Shown here: positions 24,170 to 31,880 of the stretch, piece after piece
Position numbering within the stretch: position 1 is the stretch's first letter
Layout: each line of letters opens with the position of its first letter
NCBI GenBank assembly: GCA_903918325.1
Contig: CAIXDY010000035.1
Location: 1 to 37,561, forward strand
DNA length: 37,561 nucleotides
From: an uncultured Actinomycetes bacterium
GTDB lineage: Bacteria > Actinomycetota > Actinomycetes > Nanopelagicales > Nanopelagicaceae
Direction of reading: 5' to 3'
The notes under the pieces: generated by a model
What the model was told of the DNA's origin: nothing
The model's input: the letters and a program-made list of their open reading frames with translations, nothing else
The model's database searches: none
Program-made: the position numbers and the translations under genes

Positions 24170-24829
24170 TTGCCTTCTCTTTTTACCGATCGGCGCAATG
24201 GTGCAAGCCTTGCGCCTTTTGATTCATTTAATCTAGCTCTACATGTTGGTGATAGCGCCGAGCTAGTTGCACAGAACCGTAAAGCTCTGGCCGCAATCAC
24301 TGTGCCATTGCAGTTTATGAATCAAGTCCATGGTGATGTGATTACTCAAATTTCACATATCCAAAGTGAACCAACGAGTGATGCACTTATTACAACCCAA
24401 ACTGGAATCGCCTTAGCTGTAATGGTGGCCGATTGCATTCCGCTGTTGCTCTCTTCAACCACGGTGGTAGCGGCAGTACATGTTGGGCGTCGCGGATTAA
24501 TGAATAACATTGCACTAAAAACTATTGATGCAATGAAAGCTCTGGGTGCGACAAATATTCATGGACAGCTAGGACCTTCAATTTGTGGTCGCTGCTATGA
24601 AGTGGGGCAAGAATTAGCTGATGAAGTAATTGCGCAACATCCAGCGGCTGCAGCTCTCACGCATGTGGGAACACATGCACTAGATCTGCCCGCGGCATTG
24701 GTTGCACAATTGAAAGCCAACGATGTTACGTATGAGGCAAGCGCAATATGCACGTTAGAGGACCCGAACTATTTTTCATATCGCAGGCACAACATCACGG
24801 GCCGCACGGCTGGGGTCATTTGGTTATGA
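24170..24829 (+). CDS. pgeF: Peptidoglycan editing factor PgeF / YfiH-type laccase-domain protein
   Basis: A 219-residue Cu-oxidase_4 (DUF152) protein. The start is TTG at 24170, six bases after the ftsZ stop; no ATG or GTG in frame retains the conserved opening SLFTDRRNGASLAPFDSFNLALHVGDS. The metal or catalytic positions are seen as MNQVHGDVI, ADCIPLLL and VHVGRRGLMNNI, with GPSICGRCYEVG after them. Relatives have purine nucleoside phosphorylase/deaminase or laccase-like activity, and PgeF prevents misincorporation of L-Ser in the stem peptide in E. coli. The position after ftsZ is typical of Gram-positives. The stop overlaps the next start (ATGA). Confidence 0.88.
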   Translation: MPSLFTDRRNGASLAPFDSFNLALHVGDSAELVAQNRKALAAITVPLQFMNQVHGDVITQISHIQSEPTSDALITTQTGIALAVMVADCIPLLLSSTTVVAAVHVGRRGLMNNIALKTIDAMKALGATNIHGQLGPSICGRCYEVGQELADEVIAQHPAAAALTHVGTHALDLPAALVAQLKANDVTYEASAICTLEDPNYFSYRRHNITGRTAGVIWL

Positions 24830-25488
24830 GCCGTCACAATGAAATTGCAACTAACTTAAATCTGGTCAAAGATCGAATCGCAGCTGCCGCCTCCAAATCT
24901 GGACGAAGTGTTGGGGAGATAACTTTGATTGCAGTGACCAAAACTTTTCCAGCAAGTGATGTAGAAATCTTAAAGACTTTGGGAGTCACAGATTTTGGTG
25001 AGAATAGGGATTCTGATGGCGCTGGTAAAGCCATTACCGTGAGCGGAACGTGGCATTTTCAAGGCCAGATCCAAAGCAATAAATTAAAGTCAATTACTTC
25101 ATGGGCCCATGTCATTCACTCACTCGATGACATGAAACATTTTGAAATCATTGAACGCGTAGCTGCGCACCCACTGGATATTTTCTGCCAAGTTTCACTC
25201 GATGGCGCCGAAGGTCGTGGGGGAGTCCAGCAGGAAAAACTCTATGAATTGGCACAGGCAATTCAAATCTCCAGCCACCATCATTTAGTGGGCCTTATGG
25301 CCGTTGCCCCTTTAGGGATGTCGAGCGCTAGCGCCTTTGAAATGCTGGCGAAAATTCATCAGTCATTTATTCGCGATTTCCCAGAAGCTAATAAATTATC
25401 GGCTGGAATGAGTGGAGATTTTGAGGAAGCAATCGCTTATGGAGCGACACATATTCGGGTCGGCAGTTCAATCCTCGGTTCGAGATAG
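24826..25488 (+). CDS. YggS-family pyridoxal phosphate homeostasis protein
   Basis: A 220-residue PLP-binding protein (YggS/YlmE/PLPBP) with a single alanine-racemase-like barrel. The PLP lysine is Lys39 in AVTKTFP; FGENR, HFQGQIQSNKLKSI, GLMAVAP, LSAGMSGDFEEAIAYGATHIRVG are the other family blocks. It is thought to buffer cellular PLP and not to be an enzyme. ATG 24826 overlaps the pgeF stop; a longer frame from 24748 lies wholly inside pgeF and is rejected. ylmE-sepF-yggT is the standard Gram-positive order after ftsZ. Confidence 0.93.
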   Translation: MSRHNEIATNLNLVKDRIAAAASKSGRSVGEITLIAVTKTFPASDVEILKTLGVTDFGENRDSDGAGKAITVSGTWHFQGQIQSNKLKSITSWAHVIHSLDDMKHFEIIERVAAHPLDIFCQVSLDGAEGRGGVQQEKLYELAQAIQISSHHHLVGLMAVAPLGMSSASAFEMLAKIHQSFIRDFPEANKLSAGMSGDFEEAIAYGATHIRVGSSILGSR

Positions 25489-25497
25489 CTGAGCAGG

Positions 25498-25509
25498 TAC
25501 CGTTTACAC
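25498..25509 (+). promoter_or_regulatory. -10 element and leaderless start for sepF
   Basis: TACCGT at 25498-25503 lies six bases before the sepF ATG at 25510, with no Shine-Dalgarno sequence in between. The spacing is the same as for the DUF3040 and hisD genes, so sepF may have its own leaderless transcript in addition to read-through from ftsZ. Confidence 0.45.
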
Positions 25510-25986
25510 ATGGCTAATCCACTCAAGCGCGTCGCAAACTACTTAGGTTTGATGGACGACCCAGAATTCGATACACCAGTTTCAACTTCAGTTCCTGCCG
25601 TGCCTTCCTCTAATGAAGTGCGCATTAAGCCGCGCGCAGCACGTCCAGTTTCCTCAGTTGTCACTTCAACTATTCATGAAGTAGCTCCACAACTTGATCT
25701 TCCAGTTCTAGATCGAATCGTGACACTTCATCCACGTTTTTATAATGAGGCCCGCACAATCGGTGAGCACTTCCGTTTAGGAAATCCAGTAATTATTAAC
25801 TTAACTGACATGGATGAATCTGAACACAAGCGCCTAGTTGATTTTGCAAGTGGTCTTGCATTTGGTTTGCATGGAACTATTGAGCGAGTGACAAAAAAGG
25901 TTTTCCTTCTCTCACCAGCAAATGTTTCAATCGGCACTGAAGATAAATCAGCTGCTGCGCAAGCAAGCTTCTTTAACCAGAGCTGA
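25510..25986 (+). CDS. sepF: Cell division protein SepF
   Basis: A 158-residue protein. The N-terminus (ANPLKRVANYLGLMDDPEF) is the amphipathic membrane-binding helix of actinobacterial SepF, followed by a flexible proline/serine-rich linker to about residue 70. The C-terminal DUF552 core (ARTIGEHFRLGNPVIINLTD, then DFASGLAFGLHGTIERVTKKVFLLSP) assembles rings and binds the FtsZ tail. SepF is the membrane anchor for FtsZ in bacteria that lack FtsA and ZipA, consistent with no ftsA in this cluster. Confidence 0.95.
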   Translation: MANPLKRVANYLGLMDDPEFDTPVSTSVPAVPSSNEVRIKPRAARPVSSVVTSTIHEVAPQLDLPVLDRIVTLHPRFYNEARTIGEHFRLGNPVIINLTDMDESEHKRLVDFASGLAFGLHGTIERVTKKVFLLSPANVSIGTEDKSAAAQASFFNQS

Positions 25987-25991
25987 TCTTC

Positions 25992-26273
25992 ATGCGCATA
26001 GGCACGTTGCTTGCTGACGTTCTGCAATTATTTCTTTTCGCTTTACTTGCGCGTTTAATTCTGGATTATGTGCGTATGTTTGCGCGAAACTGGCGCCCCA
26101 AGGGATTAGTTCTCATTCTTGTAGAGCTGGTGTATTCAATTACAGATAAGCCCATGCGATTTGTTGGTCGTTACATTCCGCCGCTTCGTTTAGGCACGGT
26201 AAGTCTTGACCTAAGTTTTATTGTGCTCTTTTTCGGAGTCCAACTCTTGATTGGATTTGTCAGCCAGCTTTAG
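25992..26273 (+). CDS. YggT family membrane protein
   Basis: A 93-residue protein with two membrane helices (about residues 5-25 and 71-90) and the YggT core YSITDKPMRFVGRYIPPLRLGTVSLDLSFIVLFFGVQLL. The role is unknown; a link to osmotic tolerance or division has been suggested for relatives, and the gene follows sepF in most Gram-positives. ATG 25992 is five bases after the sepF stop. Its last 14 bases overlap the ileS 3' end on the other strand. divIVA, normally next in actinobacteria, is not here. Confidence 0.9.
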   Translation: MRIGTLLADVLQLFLFALLARLILDYVRMFARNWRPKGLVLILVELVYSITDKPMRFVGRYIPPLRLGTVSLDLSFIVLFFGVQLLIGFVSQL

Positions 26274-29200
26274 AAATTTTAATTTCTAGACCAAATTCTC
26301 CATCAACAATTTCAATCGTTGAATCTTGAACCATGCTCACAGCAAGTACTTCATCCTTGATATGGGCATCATCGGAAGCGATGGCTTGTGTGATTTCGGC
26401 TGAGGCATTCCAGGACACATTGATGCGATCTGAAATTTCGAAGCCGTCACTCTTTCGTCGTTCCTGAATGAATCGAATTACCTCACGGACAAGGCCCGCA
26501 GTAAGTAACGCCGGGGTGAGCTCTAGATCCAGGGCAACGCTCTCACCCTCATGGGATGCAACCATCCATCCTGACTTAGGCACTTCAGTGACAACTAGAT
26601 CTTCAAGCGAGATTTCCCAGGTACCCACAGTTGTCGTACCACTGGCACGCAACGTTTTTACTAAGGCAGTTGCATCACTTGTTGCAATAGCTTTAGCAAT
26701 CTCTTGAACTGCGCCACCAAATTTTGCGCCTAGCGATTTGAAGTTAGCTTTAATGGAGATATCAACTAAATCACCATCGGCATCGGCAATGTCTTGCAAG
26801 TTAATGACATTGAGTTCATCGGCAATTTGTTCACGCATTTCTACGGGCAATGCCGACCAACCGCTAGCTGCAATAAGCGCGCGTCCTAAAGGTTGACGAA
26901 TTTTGATTCCAGATTCTGCACGTGATGCACGACCGAGTTCAACGATTCGACGAGTAAGAGCAACTTGTTCGCCCAGTGTGCGGTTCATTGCCGCAGCATT
27001 AGCAACTGGGAAATCAGACAAATGTACGGATGCAACTGCCTTTGCATCGGCTGGAATAACTAACTCTTGCCACACTTGTTCGGTGATAAATGGAACCATG
27101 GGCGAAAGTAATTGAGTGAGCGTTACTAAGCATTCATGCAAAGTTGCTAAAGCGCTTACATCGCCATCCCAGAATCTGCGGCGAGAACGACGCACGTACC
27201 AGTTAGAAAGATCATCAATGAAGCGGGCTAGCGCACGACCAGCTACTTGTGAATCGAAATCAGTGAGCGCTGCGTCGACTTCTTCGATCAGCAGGTTTAA
27301 TTCAGAGATGATCCAGCGATCCATGAGTGGACGATCGGCAAGTTGTGGACTCTGACTTAATTCGAAATTTGACGCATGTGCATAGAGAGCATGGAATGAC
27401 ACGGTATTCCAGTACGTCAATAAAGTTTTGCGTACAACTTCATTAATCGCTTCGTGACCTACGCGGCGTGCAGCCCAAGGGGAACCCGCAGCCAACATGT
27501 ACCAACGCACAGCATCAGCCCCGTGCTGATCCATCAGCGCCATTGGCTCCAACACATTGCCCAAGTGCTTACTCATTTTGCGGCCATCTTTATCCAAAAT
27601 ATGTCCAAGGCAGAGCACGGTTTTGTACGAGGATTTATCAAATACCAAAGTTCCAATAGTCATTAATGTGTAGAACCAACCGCGAGTCTGGTCGATAGCT
27701 TCGCAAATGAAGTCGGCTGGGTAAGACTCTTTAAATTTTTCTACCGAACCCTCTTTATGCGGATAACCCCATTGGGCAAAAGGCATTGCGCCAGAGTCAT
27801 ACCAACAGTCAATTACTTCTGGAACGCGCACCATTGTTGAGTCACACTCTTTGCAAGGAAAAGTGATGTCATCAACGAAGGGACGATGGGGATCAAGGTT
27901 TGAAAGTTCCTTGCCCGCTAATTGACCTAATTCAGCTAATGAATCTATGCAAATTTCATGTTTGTTGTCGCAATGCCAAATTGGAAGCGGAGTTCCCCAA
28001 AAGCGATTTCGAGATAAAGCCCAATCGATATTGTTATTGAGCCAGTCACCGTAGCGGCCTTCTTTGATAGTTTCTGGATGCCAATCCGTTGCCGCATTTT
28101 CACGCAGCAATGCATCTTTAATAGAAGTAGTGCGGATGTACCACGATGGTTGTGCGTAATACATCAAAGGGGTGTGGCATCGCCAGCAATGAGGATAGGT
28201 GTGTTCGTACGGTTGATGCTTGTATAAAACTCCACGAGCTTTCAACTCTTTAACCAGAGTTTTATCGGCTTCTTTAAAAAACATTCCGCCTACAACTGGA
28301 ACATCGGCTAAGAAATGACCATCAGGTGCAATTGGATTCACTACCGGCAATCCATATGCACGGCACACTTGTAAGTCATCGGCACCAAATGCGGGGGATT
28401 GGTGAACTAATCCAGTTCCATCTTCAGTTGTGACATAGGTGGCTAACACTACGAAATGTGAATCAGGGATTTCTACAAAATCGAAGGGACGCTTATACGT
28501 AATTCGCTCTAAATCCTTACCCAACATTTTCTTAAGGATTTTCTTTTCGCCCTTCACGCTTTCAATAAGAGCTTCGGCTACAACCAATACTTCTGAAACT
28601 TCATCCACGGTTACTTCAACGGCCACATAATCAACATCTGGGTGCACAGCAATGGCGGTATTAGAAACTAAAGTCCATGGTGTTGTAGTCCAAACAAGCA
28701 GTGAAGCATTGAGCGAAACTAAATCACCTGAAGTAACGGGGAAGCGAACATAGACAGATGGGTCAACAACGCTCTCGTAACCTTGAGCTAACTCGTGATC
28801 TGAAAGCCCAGTTCCGCATCGAGGGCAATATGGTGCAACGCGGTGATCTTGTACGAGTAAACCCTTTTTCCAAATCTCTTTAAGTGACCACCACACACTT
28901 TCAACATATTCAGGCGACATAGTCCAATAAGCCTGATCGAAATCCACCCAAAAACCCATGCGGTCAGTCATGTCGGTAAATGCGCTGACGTGACGTTGTA
29001 CTGATTGGCGACACTTGTCGTTGAAAGCTGCGATTCCATATTTCTCGATATCGCCTTTACCCGCAAAACCTAATTCTTTTTCAACGGCAATTTCAACGGG
29101 CAAACCATGACAATCCCAACCAGCTTTGCGGATTACATGTTTACCTTTCATCGTGTGAAAACGAGGAAAGACATCTTTAAATACACGGGCTTCAATGTGG

Positions 29201-29373
29201 TGAGTTCCCGGCATTCCATTTGCAGTTGGTGGACCTTCATAAAACATCCATGCCGGTGCGCCTTCTCGGGCCGATACGGTTTTTTCAAAAATTTGGTTAT
29301 CGCGCCAGAATTTTAAAATCTCATGTTCGACGGCAGGTAGATCTACCGCTGCAGCAATTGCGCGAAATGACAT
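26260..29373 (-). CDS. ileS: Isoleucyl-tRNA synthetase (eukaryote-like large type)
   Basis: A 1037-residue class I synthetase that charges tRNA-Ile. The HIGH-type motif is PGTHH at residues 55-59 and the KMSKS-type loop is Lys599-Met-Ser-Lys-His603. The editing domain lies between them (WTTTPWTLVSNTAIAVHP), and two CxxC pairs (CPRCGTGLSDHE and CWRCHTPLMYY) suggest bound zinc. The length and the GTHH form match the actinobacterial/eukaryote-like branch, which is known to include mupirocin-insensitive enzymes. GGAGGA lies six bases before the ATG and is the target of the upstream T-box. The gene is transcribed against the dcw cluster and overlaps yggT tail-to-tail. Confidence 0.97.
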   Translation of the reverse strand: MSFRAIAAAVDLPAVEHEILKFWRDNQIFEKTVSAREGAPAWMFYEGPPTANGMPGTHHIEARVFKDVFPRFHTMKGKHVIRKAGWDCHGLPVEIAVEKELGFAGKGDIEKYGIAAFNDKCRQSVQRHVSAFTDMTDRMGFWVDFDQAYWTMSPEYVESVWWSLKEIWKKGLLVQDHRVAPYCPRCGTGLSDHELAQGYESVVDPSVYVRFPVTSGDLVSLNASLLVWTTTPWTLVSNTAIAVHPDVDYVAVEVTVDEVSEVLVVAEALIESVKGEKKILKKMLGKDLERITYKRPFDFVEIPDSHFVVLATYVTTEDGTGLVHQSPAFGADDLQVCRAYGLPVVNPIAPDGHFLADVPVVGGMFFKEADKTLVKELKARGVLYKHQPYEHTYPHCWRCHTPLMYYAQPSWYIRTTSIKDALLRENAATDWHPETIKEGRYGDWLNNNIDWALSRNRFWGTPLPIWHCDNKHEICIDSLAELGQLAGKELSNLDPHRPFVDDITFPCKECDSTMVRVPEVIDCWYDSGAMPFAQWGYPHKEGSVEKFKESYPADFICEAIDQTRGWFYTLMTIGTLVFDKSSYKTVLCLGHILDKDGRKMSKHLGNVLEPMALMDQHGADAVRWYMLAAGSPWAARRVGHEAINEVVRKTLLTYWNTVSFHALYAHASNFELSQSPQLADRPLMDRWIISELNLLIEEVDAALTDFDSQVAGRALARFIDDLSNWYVRRSRRRFWDGDVSALATLHECLVTLTQLLSPMVPFITEQVWQELVIPADAKAVASVHLSDFPVANAAAMNRTLGEQVALTRRIVELGRASRAESGIKIRQPLGRALIAASGWSALPVEMREQIADELNVINLQDIADADGDLVDISIKANFKSLGAKFGGAVQEIAKAIATSDATALVKTLRASGTTTVGTWEISLEDLVVTEVPKSGWMVASHEGESVALDLELTPALLTAGLVREVIRFIQERRKSDGFEISDRINVSWNASAEITQAIASDDAHIKDEVLAVSMVQDSTIEIVDGEFGLEIKISKAG
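26271..26288. terminator. AT-rich palindrome at the yggT/ileS convergence (weak terminator candidate)
   Basis: TAGAAATTTTAATTTCTA is a perfect inverted repeat (eight-base arms, two-base centre) starting at the yggT stop codon and lying within the last ileS codons. It is symmetric for both strands, but with no G/C in the stem apart from one pair and no clear U tract it would be a weak terminator. Confidence 0.25.
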
Positions 29374-29377
29374 AAAA

Positions 29378-29556
29378 AATCCTCCACGAGTAAGTCCTAC
29401 CTCTGGAGGGACGTGACCTGCTGGCGCAGATCTCGCGGTACCACCCGCCTTGCGTGAAATTCACGCCACTTGTAACCCTTGCAGTTGGTTCTAGATGAGT
29501 TTGCACTCATTTCTTCCAACAAGCTCGTGAGGTGATGGCCCCGTCAACGCCTAATT
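29378..29556 (-). promoter_or_regulatory. Translational T-box riboswitch controlling ileS
   Basis: On the minus strand the conserved T-box core GGGTGGTACCGCG lies at 29446-29434; its TGGT complements the ACCA end of uncharged tRNA-Ile. Upstream are stem III (GCGTGA/TCACGC), a stem II-like helix (GTTGG/CCAAC enclosing ATGAGT-GCAA-ACTCAT), and a very short Stem I region with an AUC isoleucine codon at 29536-29534 as candidate specifier. CCTCCA (29409-29404) can pair with TGGAGG (29386-29381), which contains the ileS Shine-Dalgarno sequence, and there is no terminator. This is the actinobacterial translational type: uncharged tRNA frees the ribosome site. Confidence 0.92.
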
Positions 29557-29633
29557 GTGCAAGGGCTCAATCGTATCGTCTAAGTAGAGGAAAAATCGCC
29601 GTGGCGTAATTGGTAACGGCCCCATATTGGCAA

Positions 29634-29646
29634 TAAGGTTCGCGAC
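29634..29646 (+). promoter_or_regulatory. -10 element and leaderless start for the TraR/DksA-type gene
   Basis: TAAGGT at 29634-29639 (TAnnnT) is seven bases before the ATG at 29647, with no Shine-Dalgarno sequence. The promoter region is shared back-to-back with the ileS T-box transcript. Confidence 0.45.
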
Positions 29647-30438
29647 ATGCCTAAGAAGCCCGTCAAAAAAGCTGCAGCCAAAAAGGCTCCTGCAAAAAAG
29701 GCTCCTGCTAAAAAGGCTCCAGCAAAAAAGGCGCCGGCCAAGAAAGCGGCAGTAAAAAAAGCTCCGGCAAAGAAATCTGTAGCCACAAAGGCTCCTGCTA
29801 AAAAGGCAGCTATTAAAAAGGCTACGGTAAAAAGCATTCCAGTTAAAAAAGCTCCAGGTAAGCCATTCCCGTCCAAAACAACTTTGACCGTTGATGAGAA
29901 ATCCCAAACGGTTTCGGTCTCCACCATCACCGCGCCAGTTACCGCGCCAGTCGTTGAAGAACGCCGACTGGTGATGCCACCACCACCGCGCCCTACCAAG
30001 AGTGGGAAAAAAATTGCTCCACTGAAGCCAATTAAAGTTGCACCAACGCCAATCGTTGTCAGCGACTCTGAATCGCCGTGGACTGCGGCTGAATTAAAAA
30101 GTATTCGCACCGAAATTTCAAAAGAATTAGATCGTCTGCGGGTAGAGCTTGCAAAAGTTGAAGTTGAAATGGATTCATTGATTCAAGAATCTGGCGAAGG
30201 TGCTGGTGATGACCAGGCCGATGCTGGAACAAAAACTTTTGAACGCGAACATGAAATGTCCCTCGTTATAAATGCACGTGACATGGTCTTACAAACCGAG
30301 CGTGCCCTTGATCGAATTGATTCAAAGACCTACGGAAACTGCGAAGAATGCGGAAGTGCAATTGGAAAGGCTCGCTTACAGGTATTTCCTCGAGCCACTT
30401 TGTGCATGCTCTGCAAGCAGAAGGAAGAACGGCGCTAG
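29647..30438 (+). CDS. DksA/TraR-type C4 zinc-finger protein with histone-H1-like N-terminal tail
   Basis: A 263-residue two-part protein. Residues 1 to about 78 are a Lys/Ala/Pro tail of KKAPA-type repeats resembling eukaryotic histone H1 and mycobacterial HupB tails. A Pro/Val linker with PPPPRP follows. Residues about 140-225 form a helical hairpin (RTEISKELDRLRVELAKVEVEMDSL), and a C4 zinc finger uses Cys232, Cys235, Cys253 and Cys256 (YGNCEECGSAI ... LCMLC). The finger and coiled coil are those of the DksA/TraR family, which enters the RNA polymerase secondary channel; the acidic DxxDxA tip of DksA is not evident. I recall similar genes beside lspA in streptomycetes. DNA or RNA polymerase binding is an inference. 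Confidence 0.88.
   Translation: MPKKPVKKAAAKKAPAKKAPAKKAPAKKAPAKKAAVKKAPAKKSVATKAPAKKAAIKKATVKSIPVKKAPGKPFPSKTTLTVDEKSQTVSVSTITAPVTAPVVEERRLVMPPPPRPTKSGKKIAPLKPIKVAPTPIVVSDSESPWTAAELKSIRTEISKELDRLRVELAKVEVEMDSLIQESGEGAGDDQADAGTKTFEREHEMSLVINARDMVLQTERALDRIDSKTYGNCEECGSAIGKARLQVFPRATLCMLCKQKEERR
29665..29836 (+). repeat. Degenerate 15-bp tandem coding repeat (KKAPA)
   Basis: About ten imperfect copies of a 15-base unit (AAAAAGGCTCCTGCx and variants) encode the KKAPA/KKAAx repeats of the H1-like tail. Copies differ mainly at third codon positions. Such arrays are prone to gain or loss of units, so the copy number may vary between strains. Confidence 0.85.
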
Positions 30439-30440
30439 CA

Positions 30441-30923
30441 GTGCGCGTATGGCGCACACTCTTAGGTGTTGCCCTGTTGGTTTGGACCACCGATGTAGCC
30501 ACGAAGATTTGGGCAGTTAACTCACTTTCACATCGTGGCGCAGTCAAAATTATTGGTTCATTCTTTCAACTCAACTTTGTTCGCAATTCTGGTGCTGCAT
30601 TTTCATTTGCACCGGGTGCGACGCTTTTTCTCTCAATCTTTGGAATAGTAATTCTGCTCGGCATTGCTTATTACGCAGTTTCACTCACCTCGAAAGGGTG
30701 GGCGCTGGTTTTAGGGCTGGTTATGGGTGGAATCTTGGGCAACCTCACTGATCGAATTTTTCGTGAGCCTGGATTATTGCGCGGCCATGTCATCGATTGG
30801 TTGCAGCTTCCGCACTGGCCTATTTTCAATATCGCCGATTCTGCCATCGTAATTGCAGCAGTAATATCAATGGTACTTTCAGCAAGAAATATTTCACCTA
30901 TTACTAAAAATGAGTTGATATGA
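30441..30923 (+). CDS. lspA: Lipoprotein signal peptidase LspA
   Basis: A 160-residue, four-helix membrane aspartyl protease that removes signal peptides from diacylglyceryl-prolipoproteins. The catalytic aspartates are Asp104 in GNLTDR and Asp133 in FNIADS, with FVRNSGAAFSF and GHVIDWL as flanking signatures. GTG at 30441 is chosen, two bases after the preceding stop: the protein then begins just before the first membrane helix, whereas the in-frame ATG at 30348 would overlap the zinc-finger gene by 91 bases and add 31 hydrophilic residues. Its stop overlaps the rluD-type start (ATGA). Confidence 0.92.
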   Translation: MRVWRTLLGVALLVWTTDVATKIWAVNSLSHRGAVKIIGSFFQLNFVRNSGAAFSFAPGATLFLSIFGIVILLGIAYYAVSLTSKGWALVLGLVMGGILGNLTDRIFREPGLLRGHVIDWLQLPHWPIFNIADSAIVIAAVISMVLSARNISPITKNELI

Positions 30924-31861
30924 GCGAACGTGAACAACGTACTTTGTCAGTGCCAGAAGGCGTGGCCGGCGAACGTATTGATAGCGCGCTAACACGTGTA
31001 CTTGGCCTTTCACGTACGGCCGTAGTTAAGTTGCTTGATGACGGCGATATAACAACTTCGGGCAAAGCAATGAGTAAATCCGATCGAGTAGCCGCCAATC
31101 AAATTATTGAAGTTTTGATGCCAGCCCCTATTAATCAAGATCCTATTCCGTTGACACCACTAGAAGGTCTAACAATTGTTTACGATGATGATGCCATTGT
31201 TGTAATAGATAAACCTGTGGGATGTGCTGCGCACCCAAGCCCGGGATGGATGGGACCAACCGTTGTTGGCGCACTTATGGCAGCCGGATATTCAATTTCT
31301 ACAAGTGGTGCAGCCGAACGCCAAGGAATTGTTCATCGATTAGATGTTGGAACCAGCGGATTGATGATTGTTGCCAAAAGCGATCGCGCTTTCACTGTCC
31401 TCAAAGATGCTTTTAGAAATCGGAGCGTTGACAAGGTTTATCATGCATTAATTCAAGGTCACATGGATCCGACTAATGGAACTATCGATGCACCAATTGA
31501 TCGACACCCAAAAGAGGATCATCGTTTTGCTGTTGTTGCTACAGGCAAAGATTCCATAACGCATTATGAGGTTATCGAGTTTTATCGTGGTGTCTCACTT
31601 GTAAAAGTAGAGTTAGAAACTGGTCGCACACATCAAATACGTGTGCATTTCTCAGCGCTCAATCATCCGTTAGTTGGCGATACAACCTATGGCGCAGATC
31701 CGGTTCTAGCGAAATCCCTTGAGATGCGACGCCCGTGGCTGCATGCCAAAGAGCTCGCCTTCGCGCATCCCATAACTGGCCAGGCCATGAGATTTACCTC
31801 GGAGTACCCAGCCGATCTCACACGCTCATTGGCGTTGCTATCTGATGCAGTTCTGCCTTAA
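30920..31861 (+). CDS. RluA/RluD-family pseudouridine synthase
   Basis: A 313-residue RNA pseudouridine synthase. An N-terminal S4 RNA-binding domain (RIDSALTRVLGLSRTAVVKLLDDGDI) precedes the catalytic domain, with the RluA motif GIVHRLDVGTSGL in which Asp142 is the nucleophile, and LETGRTHQIRVHFSALNHPLVGD near the end. By family it modifies uridines of 23S rRNA, as RluD does, but exact sites cannot be inferred. lspA-rluD is a conserved Gram-positive pair; here the two are coupled by ATGA. dnaE1 starts 19 bases downstream. Confidence 0.93.
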   Translation: MSEREQRTLSVPEGVAGERIDSALTRVLGLSRTAVVKLLDDGDITTSGKAMSKSDRVAANQIIEVLMPAPINQDPIPLTPLEGLTIVYDDDAIVVIDKPVGCAAHPSPGWMGPTVVGALMAAGYSISTSGAAERQGIVHRLDVGTSGLMIVAKSDRAFTVLKDAFRNRSVDKVYHALIQGHMDPTNGTIDAPIDRHPKEDHRFAVVATGKDSITHYEVIEFYRGVSLVKVELETGRTHQIRVHFSALNHPLVGDTTYGADPVLAKSLEMRRPWLHAKELAFAHPITGQAMRFTSEYPADLTRSLALLSDAVLP

Positions 31862-31865
31862 GCAA

Positions 31866-31880
31866 TAATCTACGTCCACC
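31866..31880 (+). promoter_or_regulatory. Possible short-leader promoter of dnaE1
   Basis: TAATCT at 31866-31871 lies nine bases before the dnaE1 ATG, and no Shine-Dalgarno sequence is visible. A leaderless or nearly leaderless transcript is possible, though the spacing is longer than at the other sites. Confidence 0.3.

Noticed and set aside
23626..24300. Long open frame (224 codons) antisense to ftsZ and pgeF
   Set aside because: It lies entirely opposite two well-supported genes, is rich in Ser/Pro/Arg in the way antisense frames are, and has no recognisable domain or ribosome binding site.
24748..24825. Upstream extension of the YggS-family gene
   Set aside because: It lies within pgeF, translates to unrelated residues, and the ATGA overlap at 24826 gives a standard start.
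29665..29836. Tandem repeat considered as CRISPR or satellite DNA
   Set aside because: Units are directly adjacent, in frame and 15 bases long with no unique spacers; they encode a protein tail.
29580..30110. Minus-strand frame rich in Phe/Ala/Gly opposite the KKAPA repeats
   Set aside because: It is the mirror of a low-complexity Lys/Ala repeat, which always opens the antisense frame. The repeats are coding on the plus strand.
30348..30440. Upstream ATG extension of lspA
   Set aside because: It would overlap the zinc-finger gene by 91 bases and add a non-family N-terminus; GTG 30441 fits the LspA start better.
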